Part shown: positions 26,663-36,005 of the stretch, piece after piece
Layout: each line of letters starts with the position of its first letter
Position numbering within the stretch: position 1 is the first letter of the stretch
Source of the DNA: an uncultured Bacteroidia bacterium
GTDB taxonomy: Bacteria; Bacteroidota; Bacteroidia; Bacteroidales; UBA932
DNA length: 64,000 bases
NCBI GenBank assembly: GCA_902762655.1
Contig: CACWOZ010000007.1
Location: 27,617-91,616 of the forward strand
Reading direction: 5' to 3'
The notes under the pieces: generated by a model
What the model was told of the DNA's origin: nothing
Seen by the model: only the letters and a program-made list of their open reading frames with translations
Database searches by the model: none
Program-made: the position numbers and the translations under genes

Positions 26663-28141
26663 ATGTTTAGTATAATGTTGGTTGTTACGGCTGGGATTCT
26701 GTCAGCCGCGGCCGATACCACGGCAGAGCAAGCCCCTGCGGTAATAACTTTGGAACAGGCGTTGGAAATCGCCCTGTCCAACAACCCCACCGTACGGATT
26801 GCCGATTTGGAAATCCATCGCGCGAATTATGCCAGGAAAGGCTCCTATGCGAGCCTTCTTCCACAGATTAACGCCAGCGGCTCATATCAGCGCACCATCA
26901 AGAAACAGGTGATGTATATGGGCGGCGGCGATGACGACGATTCCGAAGGCGGCGGAGGAGGCATGGCAAGCATGATGGCCGGCATCCTGGAGCCGGTAAT
27001 GTATCATATTGAACAACTCTATAAAGGCACGGGCGTGCCCTATGTGCCCTACGTGCCGAAACCGGCCGAAACGACTTCGTCTTCTGACGATGGCATCACG
27101 GTAGGCCGCTGGAACGCCTTCAACGCAGGCATCAGCGCCAGCATGCCTCTCATCAACGCCCAGCTTTGGAAGAGCATCTCCATCTCCGGCGACGATGTGG
27201 AACTCGCGGTCGAGAAGGCCCGCTCCTCCCGCCTCGAGATGGTGAACCAGGTGAAGCAGGCTTACTACGGCGTGCTCCTCGCCAAGGAGGCCAACCACGT
27301 GTTCCAGAGCGTGTTCGACAACGCCGTGCAGAATCTTGAACTGACACAGAAGAAATATAACGCATCGAAGGCTTCCGAACTCGACCTCGCAAGGGCCAAG
27401 ACCACGGTGGCCAACGCCGTCCCTAACCTCTACGACTCCGCGAACGCGATCGATCTCGCCCTATGGCAGCTCAAGGCTGTTATGGGTGTCGAACTCAGCG
27501 AAGAGATCGACGTGAAGGACTCCCTGCTGGTTTACTCCGAAGGGATGGCGAAGGAGCTCGACCGGGACTATGGCCTGGACGGGAACTCCTCCCTGCGCCA
27601 GCTGAACATCCAGGCGGAGCAGCTCGCAAAGAGCATACAGATGCAGAAATACGGCTATCTGCCCACTCTTGCGCTGACCTTCTCCTACAGCCTGAACGCC
27701 ATGACCAACGACTTCAAGTTCAGCGAATATAAGTGGACGCCCTATTCCTTCGCGGGCCTCAGCCTTAACATCCCCATCTTCTCGGGCGGGCAGAAAGCAA
27801 ACAGCATCAATCAGGCGAAGGTCCAGGCACAGGAGCTCGCCATCCAGCGCGAGAATGCCGAACGCCAGCTGCAGATAGCCATCCGCCAGAGCCTCGGCAC
27901 CATGGAAACCGCGGTCAAGAGCCATGAATCGGCTCTGGACGCCCTCGAATCCGCACAGAAGGCATATGACATCGCCGCCAAGTCATACGAGGTGGGGCGC
28001 AGTACCCTGACGGATCTCGACGCCGCCCAGCTCGCGCTCACCCAGGCCCAACTCTCGGCGAGCCAGGCGATATATAATTATCTTGTGGCCAAGGCAGGTT
28101 TAGAAAGTACAATCGGAGCAGATTACACAGCAGAAAAATGA
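26663..28141 (+). CDS. TolC-family outer-membrane efflux protein
   Basis: 492 residues from ATG 26663, which begins the signal peptide MFSIMLVVTAGILSAAA. ITLEQALEIALSNNPTVRIA is the usual start of an OEP repeat; LTQKKYNASKASELDLARAK and SYEVGRSTLTDLDAAQLAL are the paired helix segments; both halves are present. Residues ~85-135 contain an extra acidic, Gly-rich and Pro-rich loop (MYMGGGDDDDSEGGGGG and PYVPYVPKP) where other TolC proteins have a short extracellular turn. It overlaps the adaptor gene by ATGA; the three genes form one tripartite pump. Confidence 0.92.
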   Translation: MFSIMLVVTAGILSAAADTTAEQAPAVITLEQALEIALSNNPTVRIADLEIHRANYARKGSYASLLPQINASGSYQRTIKKQVMYMGGGDDDDSEGGGGGMASMMAGILEPVMYHIEQLYKGTGVPYVPYVPKPAETTSSSDDGITVGRWNAFNAGISASMPLINAQLWKSISISGDDVELAVEKARSSRLEMVNQVKQAYYGVLLAKEANHVFQSVFDNAVQNLELTQKKYNASKASELDLARAKTTVANAVPNLYDSANAIDLALWQLKAVMGVELSEEIDVKDSLLVYSEGMAKELDRDYGLDGNSSLRQLNIQAEQLAKSIQMQKYGYLPTLALTFSYSLNAMTNDFKFSEYKWTPYSFAGLSLNIPIFSGGQKANSINQAKVQAQELAIQRENAERQLQIAIRQSLGTMETAVKSHESALDALESAQKAYDIAAKSYEVGRSTLTDLDAAQLALTQAQLSASQAIYNYLVAKAGLESTIGADYTAEK

Positions 28142-29157
28142 AAAAGACAGTTATCATAGCGATCGCAGTCCTCGTACTCGCAGGCTGCGCACAGAAAAAG
28201 AATTCACAGGAGCAGGCCGCAGCAGCCATGCAACCCGCCGCACAGGCGGTAAAGGTGATGAGTGCCTCCAAGCAGAATGTAAGGCAGGACGGCACTTACT
28301 CCGCTACCGTACAGGCATTTGCGGTCAACAACATCGCACCCCAGAGCGGCGGCCGCATACAGAAGATCAACGTCGAGGTTGGGGACTTCGTAGGCAAGGG
28401 CCAGGTCCTTGCGGAGATGGACCGCGTGCAGCTGGACCAGGCCAAACTCCGCCTCTCCAACGCAGAGACCGAACTCGGGCGCCTGAAGCAGCTCTATGAG
28501 CAGGGAGGCCTCGCCCAAAGCGATTACGAAGCCGCCGAACTCAACTATCAGGTAAGCAAGAGCACCTACGACAATCTCCTCGAGAACACTATACTCCGTT
28601 CGCCCATCAGCGGCGTCGTCTCGGCCCGCAATTACGACCGCGGCGACATGTACGGCATGGCGGCCCCCATCTTTACGGTGCAGCAGATAACCCCCGTGAA
28701 GATATTGGTGGGCATCTCCGAAGGCGACTATACCAAGGTGAAGAAGGGTGATGTGGTCACTCTCACCGTGGATGCTCTTCCCGGCAAGACTTTCAGCGGC
28801 ACCATAAAGAGGATATATCCCACTATCGACCCCATGACCCACACCGTCAACATCGAAGTCAGCGTGCCTAACCAGAACCGCGAACTCCGTCCCGGCATGT
28901 ACGCCAAGGTCAACGTCACCTTCGGGCAGAGCAGCAGCATAGTGGTTCCTGATGCGGCCGTGGTGCGCCTGCAGGGCTCGGGCCAGCGTAACGTATTCGT
29001 GGTCGAGGACGGCATCGCTGTGCAGCGCGAGGTTACCCTCGGACGCCATTTCGACTCCCAATACGAGATACTTTCCGGCATCGAGGTCGGGGAGCAGGTA
29101 GTAGTCAAGGGCGGCTCGGCTCTGCGTAACGGAGCGGCCGTCGAGGTAATCGGGTAG
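28138..29157 (+). CDS. RND efflux periplasmic adaptor (membrane-fusion protein)
   Basis: 339 residues; MKKTVIIAIAVLVLAGC is a lipoprotein signal (Cys17). The HlyD/AcrA layout is clear: biotinyl-lipoyl-like halves (IAPQSGGRIQKINVEVGDFV and ILRSPISGVVSARNYDRGDM) flank an alpha-hairpin, followed by a beta-barrel (GDVVTLTVDALPGKTFSGTI) and the membrane-proximal domain (YEILSGIEVGEQVVVKGG). It bridges the RND pump and TolC. Overlaps tolC by 4 nt; the RND gene begins 4 nt after its stop. Confidence 0.95.
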   Translation: MKKTVIIAIAVLVLAGCAQKKNSQEQAAAAMQPAAQAVKVMSASKQNVRQDGTYSATVQAFAVNNIAPQSGGRIQKINVEVGDFVGKGQVLAEMDRVQLDQAKLRLSNAETELGRLKQLYEQGGLAQSDYEAAELNYQVSKSTYDNLLENTILRSPISGVVSARNYDRGDMYGMAAPIFTVQQITPVKILVGISEGDYTKVKKGDVVTLTVDALPGKTFSGTIKRIYPTIDPMTHTVNIEVSVPNQNRELRPGMYAKVNVTFGQSSSIVVPDAAVVRLQGSGQRNVFVVEDGIAVQREVTLGRHFDSQYEILSGIEVGEQVVVKGGSALRNGAAVEVIG

Positions 29158-29161
29158 AGCC

Positions 29162-32100
29162 ATGAGCATAATCAAATCTGCAGTAAAGAACAGGGTGACG
29201 ACTGCCCTGATTTTCGTCGCCTTCGTGATCCTCGGTCTCTACTCCCTGGTGAACACCTCTATCGCGCTCTTCCCGGAGTTCGACTCCAACACCATCATGG
29301 TGATGAGTTCCTACCCCGGCGCGAATGCATCCGATATTGAGGCGAACCTCACCAAACTTCTGGAGAACAGCCTGAACAGTGTCGAGGACCTCAAGAAACT
29401 GAGTTCCCAGAGCAAGGAGAACGTGAGCATACTCACCCTCGAATTCGAATACGGGACGGACATCGAGGAAGCCACGAATAACGTGCGCGACAAGCTCGAC
29501 ATGATCAACTCCGTGATGCCCGACGGTGCCAGTACCCCGGTGATCTTCAAGTTCAGCGCGGACGATATGCCGATCATGATGTTCACCGCCTCGGCAACCG
29601 AGAGCGTGTCCGGCCTCGACAAGATACTCGACGACCAGGTGGCCACCCCTCTCGCCCGTATCAAGGGCGTGGGTACCGTGAGCATCGACGGGGCCCCCAC
29701 CCGCGAAATCCAGGTGTATTGCGATCCCAACAAGTTGGAGGCTTACCATCTGAGCGTGGCAGCCATCTCCCAGATAATCGCCTCGGAAAACCGCAACCTC
29801 CCTTCCGGAAACATCGACATCGGTTCCAACACCTACACCCTCCGTGTGGAGAAGGAGTTCGATGATCCTTCCGAACTGCTCGACATCGTGGTCGGTTACA
29901 ACGGCAGCCAGACCATCCTCCTGCGCGACGTGGCAACTATCCGCGATGGCAGCGAAGAGCGTGAGCAGGAGTCTTACACCGACGGCATCCGCGCCGCCCG
30001 TATAGTAATCCAGAAGCAGGCCGGAGCCAACACCGTGAACGTCAGCCGCGGTGTGCACAGACAGCTCGAGCAGATAAAGAAGACTCTTCCTTCGGACATC
30101 AAGATCAACCAGATCTTCGACTCCTCCGACGAAATCGTAGATACCATCCACTCCCTGATCGAGACAATCCTCATCACTTTCATGGTGGTCATGCTGGTGG
30201 TATTCGTGTTCCTGGGCAGATGGAAGACGACCTTCATCATCATCCTTTCCATCCCTATCGCCCTGCTGGCTTCGATGGTATACCTCTTTGCCACCGGCAA
30301 CACTCTGAACATCATATCGATGGCTTCGCTGTCGCTGGCCATAGGCATGGTGGTGGATGATGCGATCGTGGTGCTGGAGAACGTGACAACCCACATAGAG
30401 AGGGGGGAGAAGCCCAACGAGGCCGCCATCCACGGCACCTCCGAAGTGGGTATATCCGTCATCGCATCCACCCTTACCATGCTCTGCGTCTTCCTGCCCC
30501 TGACAATGATCAAAGGAATGACGGGCGTGATGTTCCAGCAGCTCGGATGGATCGTGACCATCATCATGGTAGTGTCCACCACCGCCGCCCTTACCCTTGT
30601 ACCAATGCTCTGCGCCCAGTTCCTCGGCGGGAAGAAGAGCGAGAGCAAGCTCTACAAGTGGTTCTTCACCCCCATCGACAAGACCCTGGACGCCATCTCC
30701 GCAGGATATGCACGCATCATCGGCTGGGCCACAACCCACCGTAAGACCGTCATCTTCGGAGCCTTCGGCATACTGATGGCGGTGCTGGTTTTCATTGCAC
30801 CCAGGCTCAAGACCGAGTACTTCCCCAAAACTGATGCCGACCGTATCACCGTGTCGGTGACACTGCCCGTGGGAACGGCCCAGAGCGTGACCGGCGAGCT
30901 TGCGCACAGCATCTACGCCGAACTGGTCAAGGAGATTCCGGAGATCAGCGTCTGCAACCTCACCTATGGTCAGGCGGACTCGGACAATCTGCTGGGTTCG
31001 ATGCGCAGCAACGGCACCCATATCCTGTCGATCAACATGCACATAGGCACGAAGAGCGAGCGTGAGCGCAGTTCCGGCGAGATAGCGGATAATGTGAGGC
31101 AGATACTCCGCCGCTATCCCGAAATCCGCAAAGCCACTGTCAGTGAAGGCGGCGGAATGATGGGAGGGGGGTCCAGCGTATCCCTCGAAATCTACGGCTA
31201 CAGCTTCCAGGAGACCGATGCGGCAGCCAGGGAGATACAGGCTAAACTTCTGCAGCATAAGGAGTTCGCCCAGGTCATCCTGAGCCGCGACGAGTATACC
31301 CCTGAATATCAGGTCGACTTCGACCGCGAGAAACTCGCGCTCAACGGACTCAATTCCACCACCGCCGGCTCCGCTTTCAGCGCAGCCATGAGCGGCAGCG
31401 TGGCGTCCCTTTACCGTGAGGACGGCGAGGAATACAACATCCGCGTACGCTACGCCCCCGAGTTCCGCACGAGTATCGAGGACATGGAGAACATAATCAT
31501 CTATACTCCTGCCGGAAAGGGCATTCGCCTGAAGGAGCTTGGGACCATTGTCGAGACGGAGGTCCCTCCTACTATCGAAAGGCGCAACCGCCAGCGCTAC
31601 ATCACCGTCACGGCCCTTGTCGCCAACAAGGTCGCCCTGTCGGACGCCGTAGCTGTGACCAACCAGGTGCTGGACGAAACTCCTCTGCCTTCCAGCCTCT
31701 ACAGCGTGATTTCCGGCGACTATGAAGATCAGCAGAAGATGTTCTCCGACATGGGAATCCTCATGCTGCTGATGGTCCTTCTCGTCTACATCGTGATGGC
31801 GGCGCAGTTCGAGAGTTTCATGAGCCCGTTCGTCATCATGTTCAGCCTGCCTTTCGCGGCAGTCGGCGTAATCCTCGGCCTCTGGCTGACTGGCACCGCC
31901 CTCAGCGTGATGGGCATGGTGGGTATCATAATCCTCATAGGTATAGTGGTTAAGAACGGTATCGTGCTGATCGACTACACGATTCTCTGCCGCGAGCGCG
32001 GCATGACCGTGCTGGAAGCCTCCGTGACCGCGGCCCGCAGCCGTCTGCGCCCTATCCTCATGACCACCCTGACCACAGTCCTGGGTATGCTCCCGATGGC

Positions 32101-32266
32101 CATCGGCAACGGTGACGGCGCCGAGCTCTGGAATGGCCTCGGTATGGTCGTCTGCTGGGGTCTGAGCATTTCCACCCTGGTCACCCTGGTGCTCATCCCC
32201 ACCGTATATTGTGTGTTTGCAACACGGCAGGAACGCCGTGCATCTAAAAAATACGAAATAATATGA
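29162..32266 (+). CDS. RND-family efflux permease (AcrB/MdtB type)
   Basis: 1034 residues, the full RND length with 12 TM helices in two halves. SIIKSAVKNRVTTALIFVAF and PGANASDIEANLTK open the protein; TM4 has GMVVDDAIVVLENV with the proton-relay Asp pair; the second half has AAQFESFMSPFVIMFSLPFA and LIGIVVKNGIVLIDY. The large periplasmic domains point to hydrophobic/amphiphilic substrates (HAE-type) more than metal ions; no Met triad typical of CusA was noted. Drives export through the adaptor and TolC encoded upstream. ATGA overlap with the next gene. Confidence 0.95.
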   Translation: MSIIKSAVKNRVTTALIFVAFVILGLYSLVNTSIALFPEFDSNTIMVMSSYPGANASDIEANLTKLLENSLNSVEDLKKLSSQSKENVSILTLEFEYGTDIEEATNNVRDKLDMINSVMPDGASTPVIFKFSADDMPIMMFTASATESVSGLDKILDDQVATPLARIKGVGTVSIDGAPTREIQVYCDPNKLEAYHLSVAAISQIIASENRNLPSGNIDIGSNTYTLRVEKEFDDPSELLDIVVGYNGSQTILLRDVATIRDGSEEREQESYTDGIRAARIVIQKQAGANTVNVSRGVHRQLEQIKKTLPSDIKINQIFDSSDEIVDTIHSLIETILITFMVVMLVVFVFLGRWKTTFIIILSIPIALLASMVYLFATGNTLNIISMASLSLAIGMVVDDAIVVLENVTTHIERGEKPNEAAIHGTSEVGISVIASTLTMLCVFLPLTMIKGMTGVMFQQLGWIVTIIMVVSTTAALTLVPMLCAQFLGGKKSESKLYKWFFTPIDKTLDAISAGYARIIGWATTHRKTVIFGAFGILMAVLVFIAPRLKTEYFPKTDADRITVSVTLPVGTAQSVTGELAHSIYAELVKEIPEISVCNLTYGQADSDNLLGSMRSNGTHILSINMHIGTKSERERSSGEIADNVRQILRRYPEIRKATVSEGGGMMGGGSSVSLEIYGYSFQETDAAAREIQAKLLQHKEFAQVILSRDEYTPEYQVDFDREKLALNGLNSTTAGSAFSAAMSGSVASLYREDGEEYNIRVRYAPEFRTSIEDMENIIIYTPAGKGIRLKELGTIVETEVPPTIERRNRQRYITVTALVANKVALSDAVAVTNQVLDETPLPSSLYSVISGDYEDQQKMFSDMGILMLLMVLLVYIVMAAQFESFMSPFVIMFSLPFAAVGVILGLWLTGTALSVMGMVGIIILIGIVVKNGIVLIDYTILCRERGMTVLEASVTAARSRLRPILMTTLTTVLGMLPMAIGNGDGAELWNGLGMVVCWGLSISTLVTLVLIPTVYCVFATRQERRASKKYEII

Positions 32267-32556
32267 AAGCGCTCTTCATAGTTTACAATCAGGCCTATGG
32301 CGACGAGATAGTCGCCTTGCTCGAAGGCTTCGGGCAGCATGGTTTCACCCGTTTCGACGGAGTGGGCGGGCGCGGATCCGTTTCCGGCATCCCGCATCTC
32401 GACAGCCATGCCTGGCCGGAGTACAACGACGCTCTTCTGCTGATGACGGAGGACGATAAGGTGCGCCCGATCCTGGATGCCCTCAAGGCTAAGGACGAAG
32501 AAACCCCCGACCTGGGGATCCGCGCTTTCTCATGGAATTTGGAACAAATTCTATAA
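32263..32556 (+). CDS. Small PII-like protein at the end of the RND operon
   Basis: 97 residues, cytoplasmic, translationally coupled (ATGA) to the RND permease. MKALFIVYNQAYGDEIVALL and a later LLLMTEDDKVRPILDAL-type segment fit the ferredoxin-like fold of PII/CutA-type proteins (compare DUF3240, found beside metal RND pumps). The PII T-loop Tyr and ATP-binding motifs are not recognisable. A role in sensing or tuning the pump is inferred only from position. Confidence 0.6.
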   Translation: MKALFIVYNQAYGDEIVALLEGFGQHGFTRFDGVGGRGSVSGIPHLDSHAWPEYNDALLLMTEDDKVRPILDALKAKDEETPDLGIRAFSWNLEQIL

Positions 32557-32571
32557 TTTTTTATATCTTTG
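32538..32571 (+). promoter_or_regulatory. Promoter of the thioredoxin gene (TTTG-N22-TATCTTTG)
   Basis: TTTG at 32538-32541 and TATCTTTG at 32564-32571 match the Bacteroidota -33/-7 pair. The ATG at 32577 is 5 nt after the -7 box, so the mRNA would start at or beside the start codon. The -33 box lies in the end of the PII-like gene. Confidence 0.65.
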
Positions 32572-32576
32572 TGAAT

Positions 32577-32888
32577 ATGAATGTTATAGACGAAAACAAC
32601 TTCGAGCAGATAATTAACTCGAAACCTGTGGCCCTGGTAGACCTCTGGGCTGCATGGTGCGGTCCCTGCCGCATGCTCTCTCCCACTGTCGACGATATCG
32701 CCGCCGAATATGAAGGCCGTGTCGAGGTCGCCAAGTGCAATGTTGACGACAACGAGGAAATCGCCGCCCGTTTCGGTGTGCGCAGCATCCCTACCCTCCT
32801 CTTTTTCAAGAACGGCGAACTTGTCGACAAGTCCGTCGGCCTTGTTTCCAAGCAGGAAATAGAAACAATTCTAAATAATTTACTGTAA
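32577..32888 (+). CDS. trxA: Thioredoxin
   Basis: 103 residues from ATG 32577; a longer frame from 32532 runs through the upstream gene and promoter and is not used. The active site VDLWAAWCGPCRM places the redox pair at Cys28 and Cys31; the cis-Pro loop is VRSIPTLLFFKNGE. No signal peptide, so a cytoplasmic reductant for ribonucleotide reductase, peroxidases and methionine sulfoxide reductase. One nucleotide separates it from the following outer-membrane protein gene. Confidence 0.95.
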   Translation: MNVIDENNFEQIINSKPVALVDLWAAWCGPCRMLSPTVDDIAAEYEGRVEVAKCNVDDNEEIAARFGVRSIPTLLFFKNGELVDKSVGLVSKQEIETILNNLL

Positions 32889-32889
32889 T

Positions 32890-33558
32890 ATGAAAAAATT
32901 GATTTTCGTTGTCGCCGCTGCCCTTGTTGCAGTCAGCGCATCCGCTCAGGTCGGCGTTATCGCCGGTATCACCTCTACGAAGAGCGACTATAAAGAGGCC
33001 TGGGCAAGCATCAACGAGGTTACTCAGTATCACGTGGGTGCCACCCTCAAATTCCCTCTCCCTTTCGGACTTGCAGTTCAGCCTTCGGTCATATATAATG
33101 TCAAAGGTACTTCTATTGAGGCATTGAAGGGCGAAGATGTAAGCGCTTTCAAGACCGATTCCAAGACCGGTATCCTCGAGGTTCCCGTCCAGGTGCAGTG
33201 GGGTGTCAGTATTGCCGATGTAGTTCGTCCTTACGTGTTTGCAGAGCCTTTCGTAGGTGTTGCGATCAACGGAGAGAACAAAGTTGACCTTGCAGGTCTC
33301 GTAGATACAGAAGACAAGGCAGAATGGGATAATCTCAAGGATCGTATCGAATATGGCTTCGGTGTAGGCGTCGGTGTCGAGGTTCTCAGCCACCTCCAGG
33401 TTGCCGTCCGCTACTTCTGGAATCTCGGCGGCCTGTATGGCACCGATGATGAAGGCAACAGCAAGCCTGTAGCAAGCACCAATCCCAAGGATTATGTGAA
33501 CATCGCCCAGAATCAGAAAGTGTCCGGTGTGATGGCTTCCGTAGCATTCTTGTTCTAA
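32890..33558 (+). CDS. Outer-membrane beta-barrel protein (PorT/OMP_b-brl type)
   Basis: 222 residues. Signal peptide MKKLIFVVAAALVAVSASA, then alternating strands such as YHVGATLKFPLPFGLAVQPS, EVPVQVQWGVSIADVVRPYV and FGVGVGVEVLSHLQVAVRYF, ending in ASVAFLF with the terminal Phe typical of barrel proteins. About 8 strands can be counted. Function unknown; related Bacteroidota proteins are annotated only as porin-family or outer-membrane beta-barrel proteins. Codon use is lighter in GC than its neighbours, as expected for a highly expressed protein. Confidence 0.8.
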   Translation: MKKLIFVVAAALVAVSASAQVGVIAGITSTKSDYKEAWASINEVTQYHVGATLKFPLPFGLAVQPSVIYNVKGTSIEALKGEDVSAFKTDSKTGILEVPVQVQWGVSIADVVRPYVFAEPFVGVAINGENKVDLAGLVDTEDKAEWDNLKDRIEYGFGVGVGVEVLSHLQVAVRYFWNLGGLYGTDDEGNSKPVASTNPKDYVNIAQNQKVSGVMASVAFLF

Positions 33559-33567
33559 AGGAGTTAT

Positions 33568-34098
33568 ATGTCAGAAAAAAAGGCGGTGTTCTTTTGCTCC
33601 GCCAGTAGTAATATAGATCCGAAATACAATCAGGCCGCGCGGGAAGCTGTCCGTGCGGCTTGTTTGGCTGGATACGGCATAGTGTCCGGAGGTTCGTTCC
33701 GGGGAACTATGGGCGTGGTTTGCGACACGGCGCGAGAATGCGGTGCCCCCAACTACGGAGTTCTCCCGGATTTCATGAAAGGCCTTGAGTATGACGGCCT
33801 TGACGAACTTCGCTGGGCTTCCACCATGAGCGAGCGCAAGGAGATGATGCGTGAAGGCGTGTCGCTTGTGGTAGCGCTGCCCGGAGGCATAGGTACCATG
33901 GACGAACTCTTCGAGACCATGGTGCTCGTGAAACTTGGCCGTATGAAGGCCACCCTGGCCGTGTTGAACGTAGATGGTTTCTACGAGCCTCTGCGTTCGC
34001 TGCTGGACCATTTCGTAGAACATGGGATGCTGACCCCCGAAGACCGCAGCCTGCTGCACTTCGTCTCGACTCCCGCCGAACTTGAAAAACTTTTGTGA
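33568..34098 (+). CDS. LOG family (TIGR00730) nucleotide phosphoribohydrolase
   Basis: 176 residues. The two signature motifs of the Rossmann-like LOG family are present: GGSFRGTMGVV near the N-terminus (here in place of GGG..GLMG) and LPGGIGTMDELFE (PGGxGTxxE) with catalytic Arg and Glu residues nearby (ERKEMMREG). Family members hydrolyse nucleoside 5'-monophosphates (cytokinin-type or AMP) to base and ribose 5-phosphate. Slightly shorter than the usual ~190 residues. Its TGA stop overlaps the next gene's ATG by one base. Confidence 0.88.
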   Translation: MSEKKAVFFCSASSNIDPKYNQAAREAVRAACLAGYGIVSGGSFRGTMGVVCDTARECGAPNYGVLPDFMKGLEYDGLDELRWASTMSERKEMMREGVSLVVALPGGIGTMDELFETMVLVKLGRMKATLAVLNVDGFYEPLRSLLDHFVEHGMLTPEDRSLLHFVSTPAELEKLL

Positions 34099-35072
34099 TG
34101 GACAGGAAAACGGTCATAGCCCTGCTGGGCAAGGATTGGGAAAGGATGCGCGGCCTCATACGCAGCACCCTCGGTTCCGACGTCCCCCTGCTCGACGAAA
34201 TCAATACCTCCATCCTCGACAATACCGGCAAGATGCTGCGTCCAATGCTGACGCTGCTCTTCGCCCGCATCTGCAATGGCGGCACGGCCTCGGACGAAAG
34301 CGTCAAGAACGCCGCTGCCGTCGAAATCCTGCACAATGCCACCCTCCTGCACGACGATGTCGCCGACGAGGCCATGACGCGCCGCGGCATCCCCACGGTA
34401 ATGTCGCGTCTCGGTGCCGTCCCTGCGGTGCTGGTAGGGGATTTCTGGCTCGCCAGCGCAGTCTCCCTCCTCTCGGACTCTTCCGACATTAAGTGGACGC
34501 TGGACGAGTTCGCCCGTACCCTTACCAATCTTGCGGAAGGGGAAATGCTGCAGCAGCAGAAGGCTTTCACCTCCGACACCACCGCCGAAGATTATCTGCG
34601 CATCATCTTCTGCAAGACCGCCAGCCTTTTCGTGACGGCATGCGAGTGCGGAGCGAAGTCGGTGAAGGCGGCAGAAGCCCAGATGCTGGCGGCCGGCAGC
34701 TATGGCAAGGCCCTCGGGCTGGCTTTCCAGATCCGGGACGACATCCTGGATTACTCCGGAGACGAAAAGACGGGCAAGCCCGTCGGGGTGGATCTCCAGG
34801 AGCAGAAAATCACCCTGCCCCTCCTCGGGGCACTTTCCGCATCTGCCGACGAGGCTCTGTGGCGGAAAAAAATACACGACATCCCCTCGCATCCGGAGTA
34901 CTGCGGCGACATCCGCGAGTTCGTGCTCTCGGAGGGCGGCGTGGAGTATGCCGAAGAGAAATTGAATGCCTATGTGGCGGAGGCCCTGCATGCCCTGGAA
35001 GTCTTTCCAGACTGCCCCGAGCGGGAGATCCTCGCCTTCATAGCGAAAGATAATGCAGTGCGCACGAAATGA
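34098..35072 (+). CDS. Trans polyprenyl diphosphate synthase
   Basis: 324 residues from ATG 34098 (a GTG at 34095 is also in frame). First Asp-rich motif HDDVADEAMTRRG (LLHDDVAD) and second motif QIRDDILDYSGDEKTGKP, plus GKMLRPMLTLLFA for isopentenyl diphosphate binding. It condenses IPP onto allylic diphosphates to make the menaquinone side chain or a related long chain; chain length is not deducible here with confidence. Linked by one-base and ATGA overlaps to the LOG gene and holB. Confidence 0.92.
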   Translation: MDRKTVIALLGKDWERMRGLIRSTLGSDVPLLDEINTSILDNTGKMLRPMLTLLFARICNGGTASDESVKNAAAVEILHNATLLHDDVADEAMTRRGIPTVMSRLGAVPAVLVGDFWLASAVSLLSDSSDIKWTLDEFARTLTNLAEGEMLQQQKAFTSDTTAEDYLRIIFCKTASLFVTACECGAKSVKAAEAQMLAAGSYGKALGLAFQIRDDILDYSGDEKTGKPVGVDLQEQKITLPLLGALSASADEALWRKKIHDIPSHPEYCGDIREFVLSEGGVEYAEEKLNAYVAEALHALEVFPDCPEREILAFIAKDNAVRTK

Positions 35073-36001
35073 GTGAACTTCTCGATACCCTGTGCAGGAT
35101 GGTCGACACCGGCCGTGTCCCTCACGCCCTTCTTCTCCACGAGGATGACGGGGGCGGAGGCGTCGCCCTCGGGATCCAGTTCCTGCAGCACCTCTATGGG
35201 GGCAATCCCAGGGTGGGGAAGATGATCCATCCGGACATCCATTTCATCTTCCCGCTGGTGCAGGCGGGGGATTCTGTGTCGGAGCAGTATGCGAAGGAGT
35301 GGCGTGCGCTGGTGCAGGAGAATCCTTCCTTCAGCGAGGGGGATCTCTATGCGGCCCTGGGCTTCGAGGGCAAGAACACCATCATAGCCGTGAAGGAGGC
35401 AAACGCCCTGCTTCGGATTCTGAGCCAGTACTCCCTCGAGGGCGGCTACACCACAGTGCTTATCTATCTGCCCGAAAAGATGAACGCCGTGGCCGCCAAC
35501 AAACTGCTGAAGATTCTGGAGGAGCCTCCTCAGCAGACGCTGTTCCTGATGGTGACGCACGCTCCCGAGCGCTTGCTGCCCACTATTCTGTCGCGCTGCC
35601 AATTATTCCGTGTATCCTCCGGCACAGATGCGTCCGAGGTTACCCTGCGCTATGACGACGGGGGCTTGCTGGCGGAACTGATGCAGGCTGCGATTTCGAG
35701 GAATCTCGCCGCGGCGCTGGAGGTCGGGGAGCAACTCGCGGACCTTCCTTCGCGTGACAGCATGCGCGCTTTCTGCCGCTACGCCGCCGAGAAGATGCGG
35801 CACGTATTTTTGATTCAGCAGGGCCTGGATTCGCTTGCGGGAGACGATCCCGAAGCGCATGAGTGGGCATCCGCCTGCAAGAAAAGTTTCCCGCGCAAGG
35901 CACTGGAGGCCCTGGACAAGGCTTCGGCCTTGATAGGAAGGAATGTGAACCAGAAGATCCTCTTCACCGACTTCGTGGACAGGATTTATGTCAATATATA
36001 G
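35069..36001 (+). CDS. holB: DNA polymerase III delta' subunit
   Basis: 310 residues. GRVPHALLLHEDDGGGG is at the place of the clamp-loader P-loop, degenerate as in Bacteroidales delta'; VKEANALLRILSQYSLEGGY, AANKLLKILEEPPQQTLFLM and PTILSRCQLFRVS (SRC motif) are the clear DnaX/HolB marks. It is the stator of the clamp loader. ATGA overlap with the polyprenyl synthase gene; ricT starts 4 nt after the stop. The holB-ricT(PSP1)-gldH order is common in Bacteroidetes. Confidence 0.9.
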   Translation: MSELLDTLCRMVDTGRVPHALLLHEDDGGGGVALGIQFLQHLYGGNPRVGKMIHPDIHFIFPLVQAGDSVSEQYAKEWRALVQENPSFSEGDLYAALGFEGKNTIIAVKEANALLRILSQYSLEGGYTTVLIYLPEKMNAVAANKLLKILEEPPQQTLFLMVTHAPERLLPTILSRCQLFRVSSGTDASEVTLRYDDGGLLAELMQAAISRNLAAALEVGEQLADLPSRDSMRAFCRYAAEKMRHVFLIQQGLDSLAGDDPEAHEWASACKKSFPRKALEALDKASALIGRNVNQKILFTDFVDRIYVNI

Positions 36002-36005
36002 AATT

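Noticed and set aside
29105-31258. 717-residue open frame antisense to the RND permease
   Set aside because: His/Asp/Gly-rich translation without domains; the opposite frame encodes a complete RND protein.
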